Shown here: one piece after another, positions 24,289 to 34,053 of the stretch | How the letters are laid out: each line of letters starts with the position of its first letter | Numbering within the stretch: the stretch's first letter is position 1 | Origin: Fimenecus sp900545625 | GTDB taxonomy: Bacteria; Bacillota; Clostridia; Oscillospirales; Acutalibacteraceae | DNA: 64,000 nucleotides | Assembly (NCBI GenBank): GCA_963931525.1 | Contig: OZ007023.1 | Span: forward strand, 124,001 to 188,000 | Direction of reading: 5' to 3' | The notes under the pieces: model-generated | Database searches by the model: none | Told to the model about the DNA's origin: nothing | Seen by the model: only the letters and a program-made list of their open reading frames with translations | Made by a program: the position numbers and the translations under genes

Positions 24289-25302
24289 TTATACCGTTGC
24301 AGGAACTTCCTCGTAATACAGGACTTCGTCGGCGAGGGTTTCAGGGGGCACGGCGCTTTGGTTGTAGGCGATTTTTAAGCGCGCAAGCGCAGACGGCGCG
24401 GTGAGCGCGTACATTGGGCGCACGCCGCAGGCGAGCAGCGCGTTCGTACTGGCATACTGCTCTGCCGCACGCTTGACCGGCGCTAAATACACCGTGCGGT
24501 TTTGCGCACGCATTTGTGCGGCAAAATCGGCGAGCGCCTTTTGCGGCGCGGTGCCCGAATGGTAGCCCCAAAGCAGCGCCGCTGCAAAGTCTGAGGAAAG
24601 CGCGCCCGCCTTCGGCGCCATGCCGGGGAAGCAGGAGATCAGCGCAATTTTCTTTTGCAGACACAGAGGGGCTTCTGAACATGCACGCAAAGGGATTCGG
24701 AGTTCCTCCTGCGTCGGGAGCTGGGATGACGCGGAAAAGCGGATCTCGTCGCCGCAAAGCACGGCGAGCGGTGCATCTGCCGCAGAAGAAAAGCGGTCAG
24801 AAAAGGGGTCGGCTTCGAGAAGCCGGGTGGCGAGGTGGATCTCGGTCGTGTCGCCTGTGTTGTGAAACGGGACGACAAAGCCCGCGCCGCCCGCTTCGAT
24901 ATACCGTACCGCCGCGCGCAGGTTCAACAGCCCGTTTTGGCGGGGGTCTGTGAGCACATACGCCGAGGACACAAAGCAGACGGGGACGCGAAGCTGCCGG
25001 CACGCCATCGCGCACAGCGCGGCGGTATAGGGCAGCGTATCCGTACCGTGCAGCACAATAACGCCGTCGAACCGCGCCGTTTCGGGCGCACACAGGGCAG
25101 TGCAAAGGGTCTCATAAAAGCTGTCCTCTATGTTTTCTGAAAGCACGGTGCAAAGCTGCCGCACGGTAAAACACGCGTGTTCCCCGTATTGCCTTCGGTA
25201 CATCTGCAAAAGCAGCGGAGTCTGCGCCGCATCCGTGTCAAGCCCCTTGGATTTCGGGGCACTGCCGATGGTGCCGCCTGTTGCGAGTACCAGCAGGTTC
25301 AT
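24289..25302 (-). CDS. ansA: L-asparaginase (type I, cytoplasmic)
   Basis: The 337-residue protein hydrolyses L-asparagine to aspartate and ammonia. The first catalytic Thr is in LATGGTIGS and the second in VLHGTDTLPYTAA, followed by PVCFVSSAYVLTDPRQNGLL, the usual order for the asparaginase/glutaminase fold. No signal peptide is present, so it is most likely the cytoplasmic type. The C-terminal domain is somewhat diverged. It overlaps the upstream RNase M5-like gene by ATGA and is the last gene of the alaS operon. Confidence 0.88.
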   Translation of the reverse strand: MNLLVLATGGTIGSAPKSKGLDTDAAQTPLLLQMYRRQYGEHACFTVRQLCTVLSENIEDSFYETLCTALCAPETARFDGVIVLHGTDTLPYTAALCAMACRQLRVPVCFVSSAYVLTDPRQNGLLNLRAAVRYIEAGGAGFVVPFHNTGDTTEIHLATRLLEADPFSDRFSSAADAPLAVLCGDEIRFSASSQLPTQEELRIPLRACSEAPLCLQKKIALISCFPGMAPKAGALSSDFAAALLWGYHSGTAPQKALADFAAQMRAQNRTVYLAPVKRAAEQYASTNALLACGVRPMYALTAPSALARLKIAYNQSAVPPETLADEVLYYEEVPATV

Positions 25303-25904
25303 GTCTCTTCCTCCTCAGGGATGGCGCGCACCGCCGCCTTATATTCCGAATAGGTCATGCAGGTGTTGATGAGCTTTAGCATCGCATTGGCGCTCATGCG
25401 CTCGGGGAAATCCAGCGCCCGCAAAAGGCGGCGGCGTTTCTGCGCGCTGTCCTGCCCGCCCGAAAGCCCGTCTTCAAACAAGTCGGTTTTCGTCACTTCG
25501 CGGCGCTCGTTCTGAGGCAGCGCTTCATCCGCGGTAACGCCCGCTTTGCGGAACGCTTCCAAAAGCTGCTCGGTGCACATCCCCTCCACACCGAGCTTGC
25601 CCTCCTTGGAGGGCGCGGCTTTACGCTTTTCTTTGCCGAACACGTCGGGAATATACACGTTCGTGATATACTGCGGCTCGACGATGCCGTTTAAAAACGA
25701 GCGGATCACGAAGCCCGCCGAATCGCTGTCGGTTAAGACGACAAGCCCGCGCTCATATGCGAGGCGGCGCAGCAGCTTCTGTTTTTCCTTATCCTTGAAC
25801 ACGCCGAAGCCTTCTGTCGTGAGGATCACGGTATCTACAAGCGAGGAAAGGCGGATCTGGTCGTATTTCCCCTCCACGATCACCGCCTGCCGGATGCGGA
25901 TCAT
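25299..25904 (-). CDS. Toprim-domain ribonuclease M5-like protein (DUF4093)
   Basis: The 201-residue product starts at ATG 25904, overlapping holA by ATGA. The N-terminal Toprim domain has the Glu in AVIVEGKYDQIRL and the DxD motif in LVVLTDSDSAGF. RNase M5 matures 5S rRNA in Bacillus and has this layout; the C-terminal DUF4093-type region (RLLRALDFPERMSANAMLKL) is found in clostridial relatives. Whether it acts on 5S rRNA has not been shown for this subgroup, so I leave the symbol blank. The reading that extends upstream to 26009 is not supported. Confidence 0.87.
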   Translation of the reverse strand: MIRIRQAVIVEGKYDQIRLSSLVDTVILTTEGFGVFKDKEKQKLLRRLAYERGLVVLTDSDSAGFVIRSFLNGIVEPQYITNVYIPDVFGKEKRKAAPSKEGKLGVEGMCTEQLLEAFRKAGVTADEALPQNERREVTKTDLFEDGLSGGQDSAQKRRRLLRALDFPERMSANAMLKLINTCMTYSEYKAAVRAIPEEEET

Positions 25905-26953
25905 TGCAGTGTCCCCGCGCGGATGGCGGCGAGCTGCACAAGCAGCCGTTCGAGCACGAGCGGCGCAGGCGTACTGCCTGATTTCAATGCACGGTCCGCC
26001 GATGTGCACAGATCCAGCGCCTGCTGCAGATCGCGTTTGTCATAGCGCGCGGCGTCGCGTGTAGCGTTGCGCAGGCGGAACTCCTTGCCTTTGTAGTTGA
26101 AGAATTTGGCGGGCGCTTCGGCGCGCTCCCCTGCTTCAAGCGCGAGCTTGACGCGATACATGTCCACATACACGCCGCAAAGCGTGCCGAGGATGAGCTC
26201 GGGCTTTTCCTTTTCCTGCAAAAGTTTTGTCAGGATCGAAAGTGCGCGCGCACAGTTGCCCGACGACAGCGCCCGCGACAGATCGAATACGTTGGCTTCG
26301 AGCGACCGTGTGGCGACTGCGTCGATGTCCGCTTTGGTGATCGTGCCGCTTTGCTTGTAGCTGCACAGCTTTTCGAGCTCGCCGAGCAGACGGTTCAGAT
26401 CGTTGCCGACCGTCTCCGCAAGATAGCGCGCCTCCGTTTTGTCAAGCTGGCAGCCGCGCTTGGCCGCACCGGCAGACAGTGTTTTGCAAAGTGTTTGCAT
26501 ATCCATGCGGTCAAACGCGACTGCTGCACCGCATTGAGAAATTTCAGAAAGCACCGTACGCCATTTGGCGCTTTTTTTCGTGTTGACCTCCACGGTATCC
26601 TGCCAAAAAAGGAGCACCGTGCTTTCGGGCGGGTCTGCTAAAAATTCTTCCAGCCGCGTCTTGTCCGCCGTGTTGAGCGCATCGAGCGCATAGTCGCGCG
26701 CGAGCACGCACATATGCCCGCCGAACGCGGGGAGCGTTTCGGCGGCTTCGAGCACCTCAGAAAGCGGCACGCCGTCGGACGCTTCGTATTTCTTGAAATT
26801 GAAGCCCTCCATGCCGGGCGTGACGCACGCTTTCGCAAGACGCTCGGCATAATGCTGCTTTAAGTAGCCTTCCGCCCCGTAAAACAGATATACGCGGGAA
26901 AAGTCGCCGCTTTTGAGCTGTTGCTTGAGCTGCACTTCGTTGAGCTGGGGCAT
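25901..26953 (-). CDS. holA: DNA polymerase III subunit delta
   Basis: HolA is the clamp-loader subunit that opens the sliding clamp. Of 350 residues, the N-terminal AAA+ like domain begins VYLFYGAEGYLKQHYAERLA and the middle has DLNRLLGELEKLCSY, ITKADID and ANVFDLSRALSSGN, all typical of the family. I choose the ATG at 26953, ten bases after AAGGA; a GTG at 26962 would sit too close to that site. It overlaps or abuts genes on both sides, in the common comEC-holA order. Confidence 0.95.
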   Translation of the reverse strand: MPQLNEVQLKQQLKSGDFSRVYLFYGAEGYLKQHYAERLAKACVTPGMEGFNFKKYEASDGVPLSEVLEAAETLPAFGGHMCVLARDYALDALNTADKTRLEEFLADPPESTVLLFWQDTVEVNTKKSAKWRTVLSEISQCGAAVAFDRMDMQTLCKTLSAGAAKRGCQLDKTEARYLAETVGNDLNRLLGELEKLCSYKQSGTITKADIDAVATRSLEANVFDLSRALSSGNCARALSILTKLLQEKEKPELILGTLCGVYVDMYRVKLALEAGERAEAPAKFFNYKGKEFRLRNATRDAARYDKRDLQQALDLCTSADRALKSGSTPAPLVLERLLVQLAAIRAGTLQ

Positions 26954-26958
26954 AAAAG

Positions 26959-29154
26959 TCACATCCTTCTGTATTGAAACGCGCCGTCTTGGAACACGAG
27001 CAGGGAAACGCTGCCGTTTTCGGCAGTGGTGCAGACGGTTCGGCTACGCAGCGCGAGCACATCCGCCGCAGCCGAATCGGCGGCGGAAAGCACGGTCAGT
27101 TCGAAATCCGCAGCATCCGTATTCCTCGGCAGCTCCCCTGCGGCACAGAGCACCGAGGCGCTGTCGCCGTGAAAATCATTTTCTTCCGTAAAAGAAACCA
27201 GCGCGCGGAAGCTGCCGTATAAGACCTCAGCGTAACAGTAATCCCCGCTGCTTTGCACCGCAACGGTCAATGCGCCGTCCGCAAAGGTGAGTACGGATTT
27301 GTCGATCGGCGTTTTTGTCTCGCCTACCGGCAGCGTTTCCGGCTTGATGCCCTGTGCGTAATACACGGTTTTCACGGGGAGCTGCCCGCCGACGGTAAGC
27401 GCCGCCGAAAACACCTCGTCCGTCTCGTTCGGCAGGATAAGCGCGTCGATATATGTTGCGCCGTATGCCGAAAGTATAGCACAAATTTCGGAATCCGCAA
27501 AGTAGTCGCCGCCGCAGCCGAGCACGACCGTTTCGCCGCGGCAGGAAAGAACTACGGACATCCCGTCGCCGACATCCGCCACTGCGATTTGCAGCGCGCT
27601 GCGGCTGCGCAAATATACCGCTGTATTGCACACGAGAAACGCACAGCAAAGAACGGCCGCTGTCAGGCGCATCATGCGCTTGTTCGGCTTCTTCAGGAAT
27701 ACGAACACGGCGCACGCAAAAAAAGCAAGCGCCAAAATCAGCTTGGCAAAGTTCGAATTGATGGGCAGCAGCACGCCCGGCAGCCGCGCAAGCCTTTCCG
27801 TGACGGCGATCAGATACTGCGCCGTTTTTCCCGCCAACAGCAGCACAGGCTGCCCAAAGACGCCTGCAAGTGTAAGCAGCGCGCCGAAGGAACCGAGCAC
27901 CATAGCGGCGTTCCCTGCCGTAAGCAGCAGGAGGTTCGCCAGAAGCGTCACGGTGGACATATTCCCGATCGCCCAAAGCTGTACGGGCAGAGTGAACACG
28001 GTTGCGGCCGCCGTGACTGCAACGGCGGAAACGCCCGCGCTGCACAGACGGAAAAGCAGCCCCTGCCGTACTTTTGCAAACGGACGCATCAACACGCGCT
28101 CGATCGGCTTTTCCAAAAGCAGGATGCCGAGCGTCGCGAACACGGACAGAAGCAGTGACAGCGAACGCGCGGCGTAAGGATTCAGAAGCAGCATCCCCGT
28201 CAGGGCAAGACCGATGGAATTTAAGGAATCCGATTCACGGCGGAAGAATTCGGCGGCATAGACCGTACAGAGCATGACAGCCGAACGCAGAATAGAGGGC
28301 GCGGCGCCCGTTAAAACCGTAAAGAAGCAGACAAAGGCAATGCCGACCGCCGCAGAAAACCGCCTGCGGCATCCGAGCTTTCGGAGGACTGCGAACAAAA
28401 GCATCGTCCAAACGGTCAGATGCAGCCCCGAGACCACCAAGATATGGGAAATGCCCACGGCGCGGAAGGCGTTGTTGACACGATCCGGGAGCGTATCCTC
28501 CGCGCCGAAGGCGATGGCGGCGAGAAGCGCGCCGTTATCATTCGGCAGTGCGGTCAACAGCGCGTCGGAAAGGGCAAGCCGGAACTGCAAAATGTAGCCG
28601 GGCAGGTCGGTGCGCACGCCCTTTTCCACCTGCAAGTCGTCCACGGGATAGCCGCCCATCGTGATGCCTATGGAACGGTAATATTCCGATACGCCGTCTT
28701 CGCCGGAAGCGCCGAGCACAAAGGTTTTCACCGTGCAGGTGACGCGGTCGGCGGGGGTAATGTCCAGCGGCGCACGGGAGACGAGCCGCAGCTTTTCGTC
28801 ACAGGGCTCGCCGTCCGCCGTCTCAAGCTGTAAAACATAATAATTCCTGCCGTCCTGCTGCCACGGAAGCTGTGCCAATACGCCTCGGATCTCCACCTCG
28901 CGGTCGGCGTACCGTTCGGCAAATGTTGTCTGCTGTTGTCCGGCGGCAATCAGCAGCCCCGTGGAAAGCACGACAGCCAAGAAAGCTGTCGGCAGCGTTC
29001 GGTCGCGGCGGGAGGCGCGAAAAGCGAGAGAAAGCGCAAAGGCGATGAGCGCGGCGCAAAGCACCGCACGCACCGCCTTTGCCGACGCGTTCGTACCGAG
29101 CACGAACAGCGTAAACAGCATGGTAAAGCCCGTGACGCAAAACGGTCTGGTCAT
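26959..29154 (-). CDS. comEC: ComEC/Rec2-family DNA-uptake channel with degenerate metallo-beta-lactamase domain
   Basis: ComEC carries single-stranded DNA across the membrane in natural transformation. The 731-residue product has N-terminal membrane helices, a DUF4131-like outside domain (about 75-180), and the competence core with AIAFGAEDTLPDRVNNAFR and GISHILVVSGLHLTVW, FFTVLTGAAPSILRSAVM. The C-terminal domain (about 525-731) aligns with the metallo-beta-lactamase-like part (IAVADVGDGMSVVLS) but lacks the HxHxDH metal site: the strand that should carry it reads LILPNETDEVFSAAL. Start at 29154 is one base after the HIT stop, with no clear ribosome-binding site, so coupling is likely. Confidence 0.88.
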   Translation of the reverse strand: MTRPFCVTGFTMLFTLFVLGTNASAKAVRAVLCAALIAFALSLAFRASRRDRTLPTAFLAVVLSTGLLIAAGQQQTTFAERYADREVEIRGVLAQLPWQQDGRNYYVLQLETADGEPCDEKLRLVSRAPLDITPADRVTCTVKTFVLGASGEDGVSEYYRSIGITMGGYPVDDLQVEKGVRTDLPGYILQFRLALSDALLTALPNDNGALLAAIAFGAEDTLPDRVNNAFRAVGISHILVVSGLHLTVWTMLLFAVLRKLGCRRRFSAAVGIAFVCFFTVLTGAAPSILRSAVMLCTVYAAEFFRRESDSLNSIGLALTGMLLLNPYAARSLSLLLSVFATLGILLLEKPIERVLMRPFAKVRQGLLFRLCSAGVSAVAVTAAATVFTLPVQLWAIGNMSTVTLLANLLLLTAGNAAMVLGSFGALLTLAGVFGQPVLLLAGKTAQYLIAVTERLARLPGVLLPINSNFAKLILALAFFACAVFVFLKKPNKRMMRLTAAVLCCAFLVCNTAVYLRSRSALQIAVADVGDGMSVVLSCRGETVVLGCGGDYFADSEICAILSAYGATYIDALILPNETDEVFSAALTVGGQLPVKTVYYAQGIKPETLPVGETKTPIDKSVLTFADGALTVAVQSSGDYCYAEVLYGSFRALVSFTEENDFHGDSASVLCAAGELPRNTDAADFELTVLSAADSAAADVLALRSRTVCTTAENGSVSLLVFQDGAFQYRRM

Positions 29155-29155
29155 A

Positions 29156-29491
29156 TCAAACGAGCCGTTCGCCGAGATTGGGGCCCGAAAGCACGTGGAA
29201 ATGCAGATGCATGACCGTCTGCCCCGCGCTCGCACCGCAGTTGTTGATGATGCGATAGCCCGAAAGTCCAAGCTCTTTGCAAAGCTGCGGGATCACCTCG
29301 AAGATATGCGCCACAACGGGCGCGGTCTCGGCGGTGATGTCCTGCGCCGAGGCGATATGGGTTTTGGGGACAACGAGGAAATGCGTTTCCGCCTGCGGGT
29401 TCAGGTCATAAAAGGCGCAGCAAAGCGCATCCTCATAGAGTTTTTTCGAGGGGATCTCACCCGCGATGATCTTACAAAAAACGCAGTCCAT
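29156..29491 (-). CDS. HIT-family nucleotide-binding protein (Hint type)
   Basis: The 111-residue protein begins CVFCKIIAGEIPSKKLYED and ends with the histidine triad MHLHFHVLSGP, the active site of the family. Hint proteins hydrolyse AMP linked to amines or lysine; the biological substrate in bacteria is uncertain. A GGAGG ribosome-binding site precedes the ATG, 12 bases after alaS. Confidence 0.96.
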   Translation of the reverse strand: MDCVFCKIIAGEIPSKKLYEDALCCAFYDLNPQAETHFLVVPKTHIASAQDITAETAPVVAHIFEVIPQLCKELGLSGYRIINNCGASAGQTVMHLHFHVLSGPNLGERLV

Positions 29492-29503
29492 AAGCCTTCC
29501 TCC

Positions 29504-32143
29504 TTATTTAAGCTGTGCGCGGACGATCTCATCCGCACGCATGAGCGCGTCATCCACCTTGGAAACGTCCTTGCCGCCCGCCATAGCCATATCGGGCTTG
29601 CCGCCGCCGGAACCACCCGCGATCTTTGCAACTTCGCGCACAATGTTGCCCGCATGTGCGCCGAGCTTCACGGCGTCTGCGGCACAGGCACACGCAAACG
29701 TGACCGTACCTTTTTCGGAATTCGTACCCGCGACGACCGCTACGGCGTTGTCGGCAAGGCCGCGTGCCGTTTCGGCGATGGAGCGCAGGTTTTCGGGCGT
29801 TTCATCGCCCGCATAATAGACAATCAGCTTAACGCCGCCAACGTCCACCGCACCTGCAAGCAGCCCGGCAGTCTTATAGGTGTTGATCTCCCCATGGAGC
29901 TTTTCAACTTCCTTTTCCGCAGTCTTCTGCTCTGTGATGAGCGCTTCGGCGCGCGCGGGGATCTCCTGCGGGGAGGTCGCCTTGAGCGCCGCAGCCGTTT
30001 TCGCAAGCAGGGCGTCCGTTTCACGCAGGTGCGCAAGAAGTCCCGTGCCTGTTACAGCGGTGATGCGCCGCACACCCGCGGCGACGGATGATTCGGACGT
30101 AATCTTGAAAAGCCCGAGCATCGCCGTATTTTCCACATGCGTGCCGCCGCAAAGCTCGGTCGAGAAATCGCCGACTTTGACAACGCGCACAACGTCGCCG
30201 TATTTTTCGCTGAACAGCGCCATAGCGCCCATTTTTTTGGCTTCCTCGATCGGCATTTCCGCCGTGGAGACGGGCAGCGCTTCAAAGATAACGCGGTTGA
30301 CCGTTTCCTCCACGCGCGAAAGTTCTTCGCTTGTAAGCGCAGAAAAGTGTGTAAAGTCAAAACGCATTTCGCGCGGGTTGACCAACTGGCCGGCCTGTTC
30401 GACATGCGTGCCGAGCACCTGCCGCAGCGCCGCCTGCAAAAGGTGTGCCGCCGTGTGGTTGCGCATGGTTGCGCGCCGCGTTTCTTTATCGACCTTCGCG
30501 GTCACCGCCGCGCCGACGGCAATCTCTTCACCGGCCGTCAGCTTGCCGTGGTGCAGGTAAACGCCCTGTGCGGTCTTGGTGGTGTTGGTGACGGTAAAGG
30601 TGAAGCCGTCGCCGACGATCTCGCCGATGTCGCCGACCTGCCCGCCGCCCTCGCCGTAAAACACGGTTTTGTCGAGCACAAGCACAGCTTCTTTGCCTGC
30701 TGCTACGGATTCGGCGCGTTCGCCGTCGGTCAAAACGGCAAGCACTTTGGCGTCGCAGTCGAACGCCGTATAGCCTGCAAATTCCGTCACGGTAAGATCC
30801 TTTACCGCGTCGTCCGAGCCGATCCACGCCTCCTTGCCCGCGTCCTTATGGGCGTTTCTGGCGCGCTCGCGCTGCTCGGCGACGAGCTTGTAAAAGGCCT
30901 CCTCGTCCACGGTCATGCCGCGTTCTTCCAACAGGTCTTTTGTGAGATCCAGCGGGAAGCCGAACGTGTCGGACAGCAGGAAAGCGTCCTTGCCGGAGAG
31001 CACCTTTCCATTCGCGGCGTCCGCCATTTTTTCAAACCGCTGTACGCCCGCATCAAGCGTGCGCGCGAAGTTTTCCTCCTCGGCACGGATGACATTGACG
31101 ATATAGTCATGCTTTTCGACGAGCTCGGGATAGGCGTTTTTGTTCTCCTGAATGACCGTCTCGGCAACCTCGTACAGGAACGGGCGGTCAATGCCCAGCA
31201 GCCTGCCGTGCCGCACCGCGCGGCGCAGAAGCCGGCGCAGCACATAGCCGCGTCCCTCGTTCGAGGGCATCACGCCGTCGCCGAGCATCATCGTGGTGCT
31301 GCGCACATGGTCGGTGATGACGCGCAGCGACACGTCGGTGTGCTCGTTTTCGTGGTACTGCACGCCCGCAATCCGCATAATGTGCTTCATGATGTTCTGG
31401 ACGGTATCGACCTCAAACAGGTTGTCCACGTCCTGCGCGATGCACGCAAGACGCTCGAGCCCCATACCCGTGTCGATGTTCGGGTGCGCAAGGCGGGTAT
31501 AATTGTCATTGCCGTCGTTTTCGAACTGCGTGAACACAAGGTTCCAGAATTCAATATAGCGGTCGCACTCGCAGCCGACCTTGCAGTCGGGCTTGCCGCA
31601 GCCGTATTTTTCGCCGCGGTCATAGTAGATCTCCGAGCACGGGCCGCACGGACCTGCGCCGTGCTCCCAGAAGTTGTCTTCTTTGCCGAAGCGCACCATG
31701 TGCGATTCCTTTACGCCGACGTCCTTCGTCCAGATGTCATACGCCTCGTCATCGTCGAGATACACGCTGATATACAGCTTTTCGGGGTCCATTTCCATGA
31801 CCTTGGTGCAGAATTCCCACGCCCACGGGATGACCTCTTTTTTGAAATAGTCGCCGAACGAGAAGTTGCCGAGCATCTCAAAATACGTGCCGTGGCGCGC
31901 GGTTTTGCCGACGTTTTCGATGTCGGGCGTGCGGATGCACTTTTGGCAGGTGGTCACACGCTTGCGCGGCGGCGTCACCTCGCCCGTGAAGTATTTTTTC
32001 ATCGGTGCCATGCCGGAGTTGATCAGCAGCAGGCTTTTGTCGTCGCGCGGGACAAGCGAAAAGCTCGGCAGCCGCAGATGCCCCTTGCTTTCAAAGAAAG
32101 AGAGATATTTCTCCCGCAGTTCGTTAAGCCCTGTCCATTCCAT
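29504..32143 (-). CDS. alaS: Alanine--tRNA ligase
   Basis: This is a full-length AlaRS of 879 residues: the class II catalytic domain (LPSFSLVPRDDKSLLLINSG, GMAPMKKYFTGE, then TCQKCIRTPDIENVG), the editing domain with zinc ligands NHTAAHLLQAALR and LCGGTHVENT, and the C-terminal Gly-rich C-Ala domain (KIAGGSGGGKPDMAMAGG). It attaches alanine to tRNA-Ala and clears mischarged serine or glycine. The 5' leader from the promoter at 32218-32246 is short (about 68 bases) and shows no T-box. Confidence 0.99.
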   Translation of the reverse strand: MEWTGLNELREKYLSFFESKGHLRLPSFSLVPRDDKSLLLINSGMAPMKKYFTGEVTPPRKRVTTCQKCIRTPDIENVGKTARHGTYFEMLGNFSFGDYFKKEVIPWAWEFCTKVMEMDPEKLYISVYLDDDEAYDIWTKDVGVKESHMVRFGKEDNFWEHGAGPCGPCSEIYYDRGEKYGCGKPDCKVGCECDRYIEFWNLVFTQFENDGNDNYTRLAHPNIDTGMGLERLACIAQDVDNLFEVDTVQNIMKHIMRIAGVQYHENEHTDVSLRVITDHVRSTTMMLGDGVMPSNEGRGYVLRRLLRRAVRHGRLLGIDRPFLYEVAETVIQENKNAYPELVEKHDYIVNVIRAEEENFARTLDAGVQRFEKMADAANGKVLSGKDAFLLSDTFGFPLDLTKDLLEERGMTVDEEAFYKLVAEQRERARNAHKDAGKEAWIGSDDAVKDLTVTEFAGYTAFDCDAKVLAVLTDGERAESVAAGKEAVLVLDKTVFYGEGGGQVGDIGEIVGDGFTFTVTNTTKTAQGVYLHHGKLTAGEEIAVGAAVTAKVDKETRRATMRNHTAAHLLQAALRQVLGTHVEQAGQLVNPREMRFDFTHFSALTSEELSRVEETVNRVIFEALPVSTAEMPIEEAKKMGAMALFSEKYGDVVRVVKVGDFSTELCGGTHVENTAMLGLFKITSESSVAAGVRRITAVTGTGLLAHLRETDALLAKTAAALKATSPQEIPARAEALITEQKTAEKEVEKLHGEINTYKTAGLLAGAVDVGGVKLIVYYAGDETPENLRSIAETARGLADNAVAVVAGTNSEKGTVTFACACAADAVKLGAHAGNIVREVAKIAGGSGGGKPDMAMAGGKDVSKVDDALMRADEIVRAQLK

Positions 32144-32217
32144 ATGCCGTATGCTCCTTAAGCCGCAGCGCTGCGCGCCGCGTTTCTAATAGATTGTCCA
32201 AAAAAAGTGTTGAAACG

Positions 32218-32246
32218 ATTATACATTTCTGCCTTTCGCTTGTCAA
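32218..32246 (-). promoter_or_regulatory. Consensus promoter of the alaS operon
   Basis: On the minus strand TTGACA and TATAAT, both perfect, are 17 bases apart. It is back to back with the fhs promoter. Confidence 0.85.
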
Positions 32247-32266
32247 CTTTATTTCCCCGAAAATGC

Positions 32267-32295
32267 TTGTTTTACGGCGGCAAATTCAGTATAAT
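32267..32295 (+). promoter_or_regulatory. Promoter of fhs
   Basis: TTGTTT and TATAAT are 17 bases apart, 65 bases before the coding start. Confidence 0.65.
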
Positions 32296-32360
32296 AAAAT
32301 ATGTATAAAGGATGTGCCCCCGAAGTGCGGGGAAATCGAAAATATCGGGAGGAAGAGTTC

Positions 32361-34031
32361 ATGCGTTCAGACATTGAAATCGCACAAGCGGCAGAGATGC
32401 TGCCCATTTCGGAAATCGCCCGCGAAATCGGCGTAGATGCGGACGATCTCGAGCTTTACGGCAAATACAAGGCGAAGCTGCCGCTTTCCTTGCGCGAGAA
32501 GCTGCGCGATAAACCGGACGGAAAATTGATCCTCGTCACCGCCATCAACCCCACCCCCGCCGGCGAGGGCAAAACGACCGTGACGGTGGGCTTAGGCGAA
32601 GCGATGCAGAAGATCGGCAAAAACGCGATCATCGCGCTGCGCGAGCCCTCTATGGGGCCCGTGTTCGGCGTGAAGGGCGGCGCTGCGGGCGGCGGCTATG
32701 CGCAGGTCGTACCGATGGAGGACATCAACCTGCATTTTACGGGCGACATGCACGCGCTCACCGCTGCGAACAACCTGCTGTGCGCGATGCTTGACAACCA
32801 CTTGCAGCAGGGCAACGCACTGCGCATAGATCCGCGCCGCGTGCTTTTGAAGCGGTGTCTCGATATGAACGACCGCGCACTGCGCAACGTTGTGGTGGGC
32901 TTGGGCGGCAAGGTCAACGGTGTGCCGCGTGAGGACGGATTCATGATCACCGTCGCAAGCGAGGTCATGGCGATTTTGTGCCTTGCTTCGGATATGGAGG
33001 ACTTAAAAGAACGCCTTGGAAGAATCCTTGTCGCCTACACCTATGGCGGCGAACCCGTATATGCACGCGATCTCGGTGCGGTGGGCGCGATGGCGGCGCT
33101 GCTGCGCGACGCGATCAAGCCGAACCTTGTACAGACGCTTGAAAATACGCCTGCGCTCATGCACGGCGGACCGTTTGCCAATATCGCGCACGGGTGCAAC
33201 TCCGTCACGGCGACCAAAATGGCGCTCAAGCTCGCCGACTACTGCATTACGGAGGCGGGCTTCGGTGCAGATCTCGGCGCAGAAAAATTCCTGGACATCA
33301 AATGCCGTGTCGCGGGGCTTAAGCCCGCCTGCGTGGTGCTGGTCGCGACCATTCGCGCACTCAAATACAACGGCGGCGTGGCGAAAACGGATTTGGGCGA
33401 AGAAAACGTCGGTGCGCTTGAAAAAGGCATTGTCAATTTGAAAACGCATCTGGAGAACATGCGCAAATACGGCGTGCCCGTGGTGGTGGCGATCAACCGT
33501 TTCCACACCGATACCGATGCGGAGATCGCCGTAGTGGAGCGGGTCTGCAAGGAGCTGGGCGCGCCCGTTTCGCTTACCGAAGTGTTCGCAAAGGGCGGCG
33601 AAGGCGGTGCAGATCTCGCACAAAAGGTCTGCCGCACCATCGACGAACAGCCGTCTGCATACCATCCGCTCTATGACACAGCGCTTACCATCCCCGAAAA
33701 GATCGAAACCATCGCCAAAGAGATCTACCGTGCAGACGGCGTGACGTTTACGGCGGCAGCAAAAAAATCCATCGCCGAGATCGAGGCGCTCGGAGAAGAT
33801 AAGCTGCCCGTGTGCATTGCCAAAACACAGTATTCGCTTTCGGACAATCCCGCCCTGCTCGGGAAGCCCGAGGGCTTTACGCTGACCGTGCGCGAGGTAC
33901 GCCTGTCCGCAGGCGCCGGCTTCGTTGTAGCGCTGACGGGGGACATCATGACCATGCCGGGGCTGCCGAAGGTCCCCGCTGCGGAAAACATCGATGTGGA
34001 CGAAAACGGCATGATCTCAGGGCTGTTCTGA
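32361..34031 (+). CDS. fhs: Formate--tetrahydrofolate ligase
   Basis: The enzyme makes 10-formyl-THF from formate, THF and ATP, feeding purine and one-carbon metabolism and, in acetogens, the methyl branch of the Wood-Ljungdahl pathway. The 556-residue length is normal. Motifs include TPAGEGKTTVTVGLG (P-loop), EPSMGPVFGVKGGAAGGGYA, FTGDMHALTAANNLL and LTGDIMTMPGLPKVPAAENI. The ATG at 32361 follows GGGAGGAA; the frame upstream of it is not coding. No other folate genes are adjacent. Confidence 0.99.
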   Translation: MRSDIEIAQAAEMLPISEIAREIGVDADDLELYGKYKAKLPLSLREKLRDKPDGKLILVTAINPTPAGEGKTTVTVGLGEAMQKIGKNAIIALREPSMGPVFGVKGGAAGGGYAQVVPMEDINLHFTGDMHALTAANNLLCAMLDNHLQQGNALRIDPRRVLLKRCLDMNDRALRNVVVGLGGKVNGVPREDGFMITVASEVMAILCLASDMEDLKERLGRILVAYTYGGEPVYARDLGAVGAMAALLRDAIKPNLVQTLENTPALMHGGPFANIAHGCNSVTATKMALKLADYCITEAGFGADLGAEKFLDIKCRVAGLKPACVVLVATIRALKYNGGVAKTDLGEENVGALEKGIVNLKTHLENMRKYGVPVVVAINRFHTDTDAEIAVVERVCKELGAPVSLTEVFAKGGEGGADLAQKVCRTIDEQPSAYHPLYDTALTIPEKIETIAKEIYRADGVTFTAAAKKSIAEIEALGEDKLPVCIAKTQYSLSDNPALLGKPEGFTLTVREVRLSAGAGFVVALTGDIMTMPGLPKVPAAENIDVDENGMISGLF

Positions 34032-34053
34032 TTTAAGTAAATCTGTCGCAAGT

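Noticed and set aside
30137..32161. A 674-codon open frame on the plus strand
   Set aside because: It is the antisense of alaS, whose homology is full length; GC-rich coding DNA often leaves the opposite frame open. It has no ribosome-binding site or recognisable domain.
32144..32217. A T-box leader before alaS
   Set aside because: The leader is only about 68 bases and has no specifier hairpin, T-box sequence or terminator.
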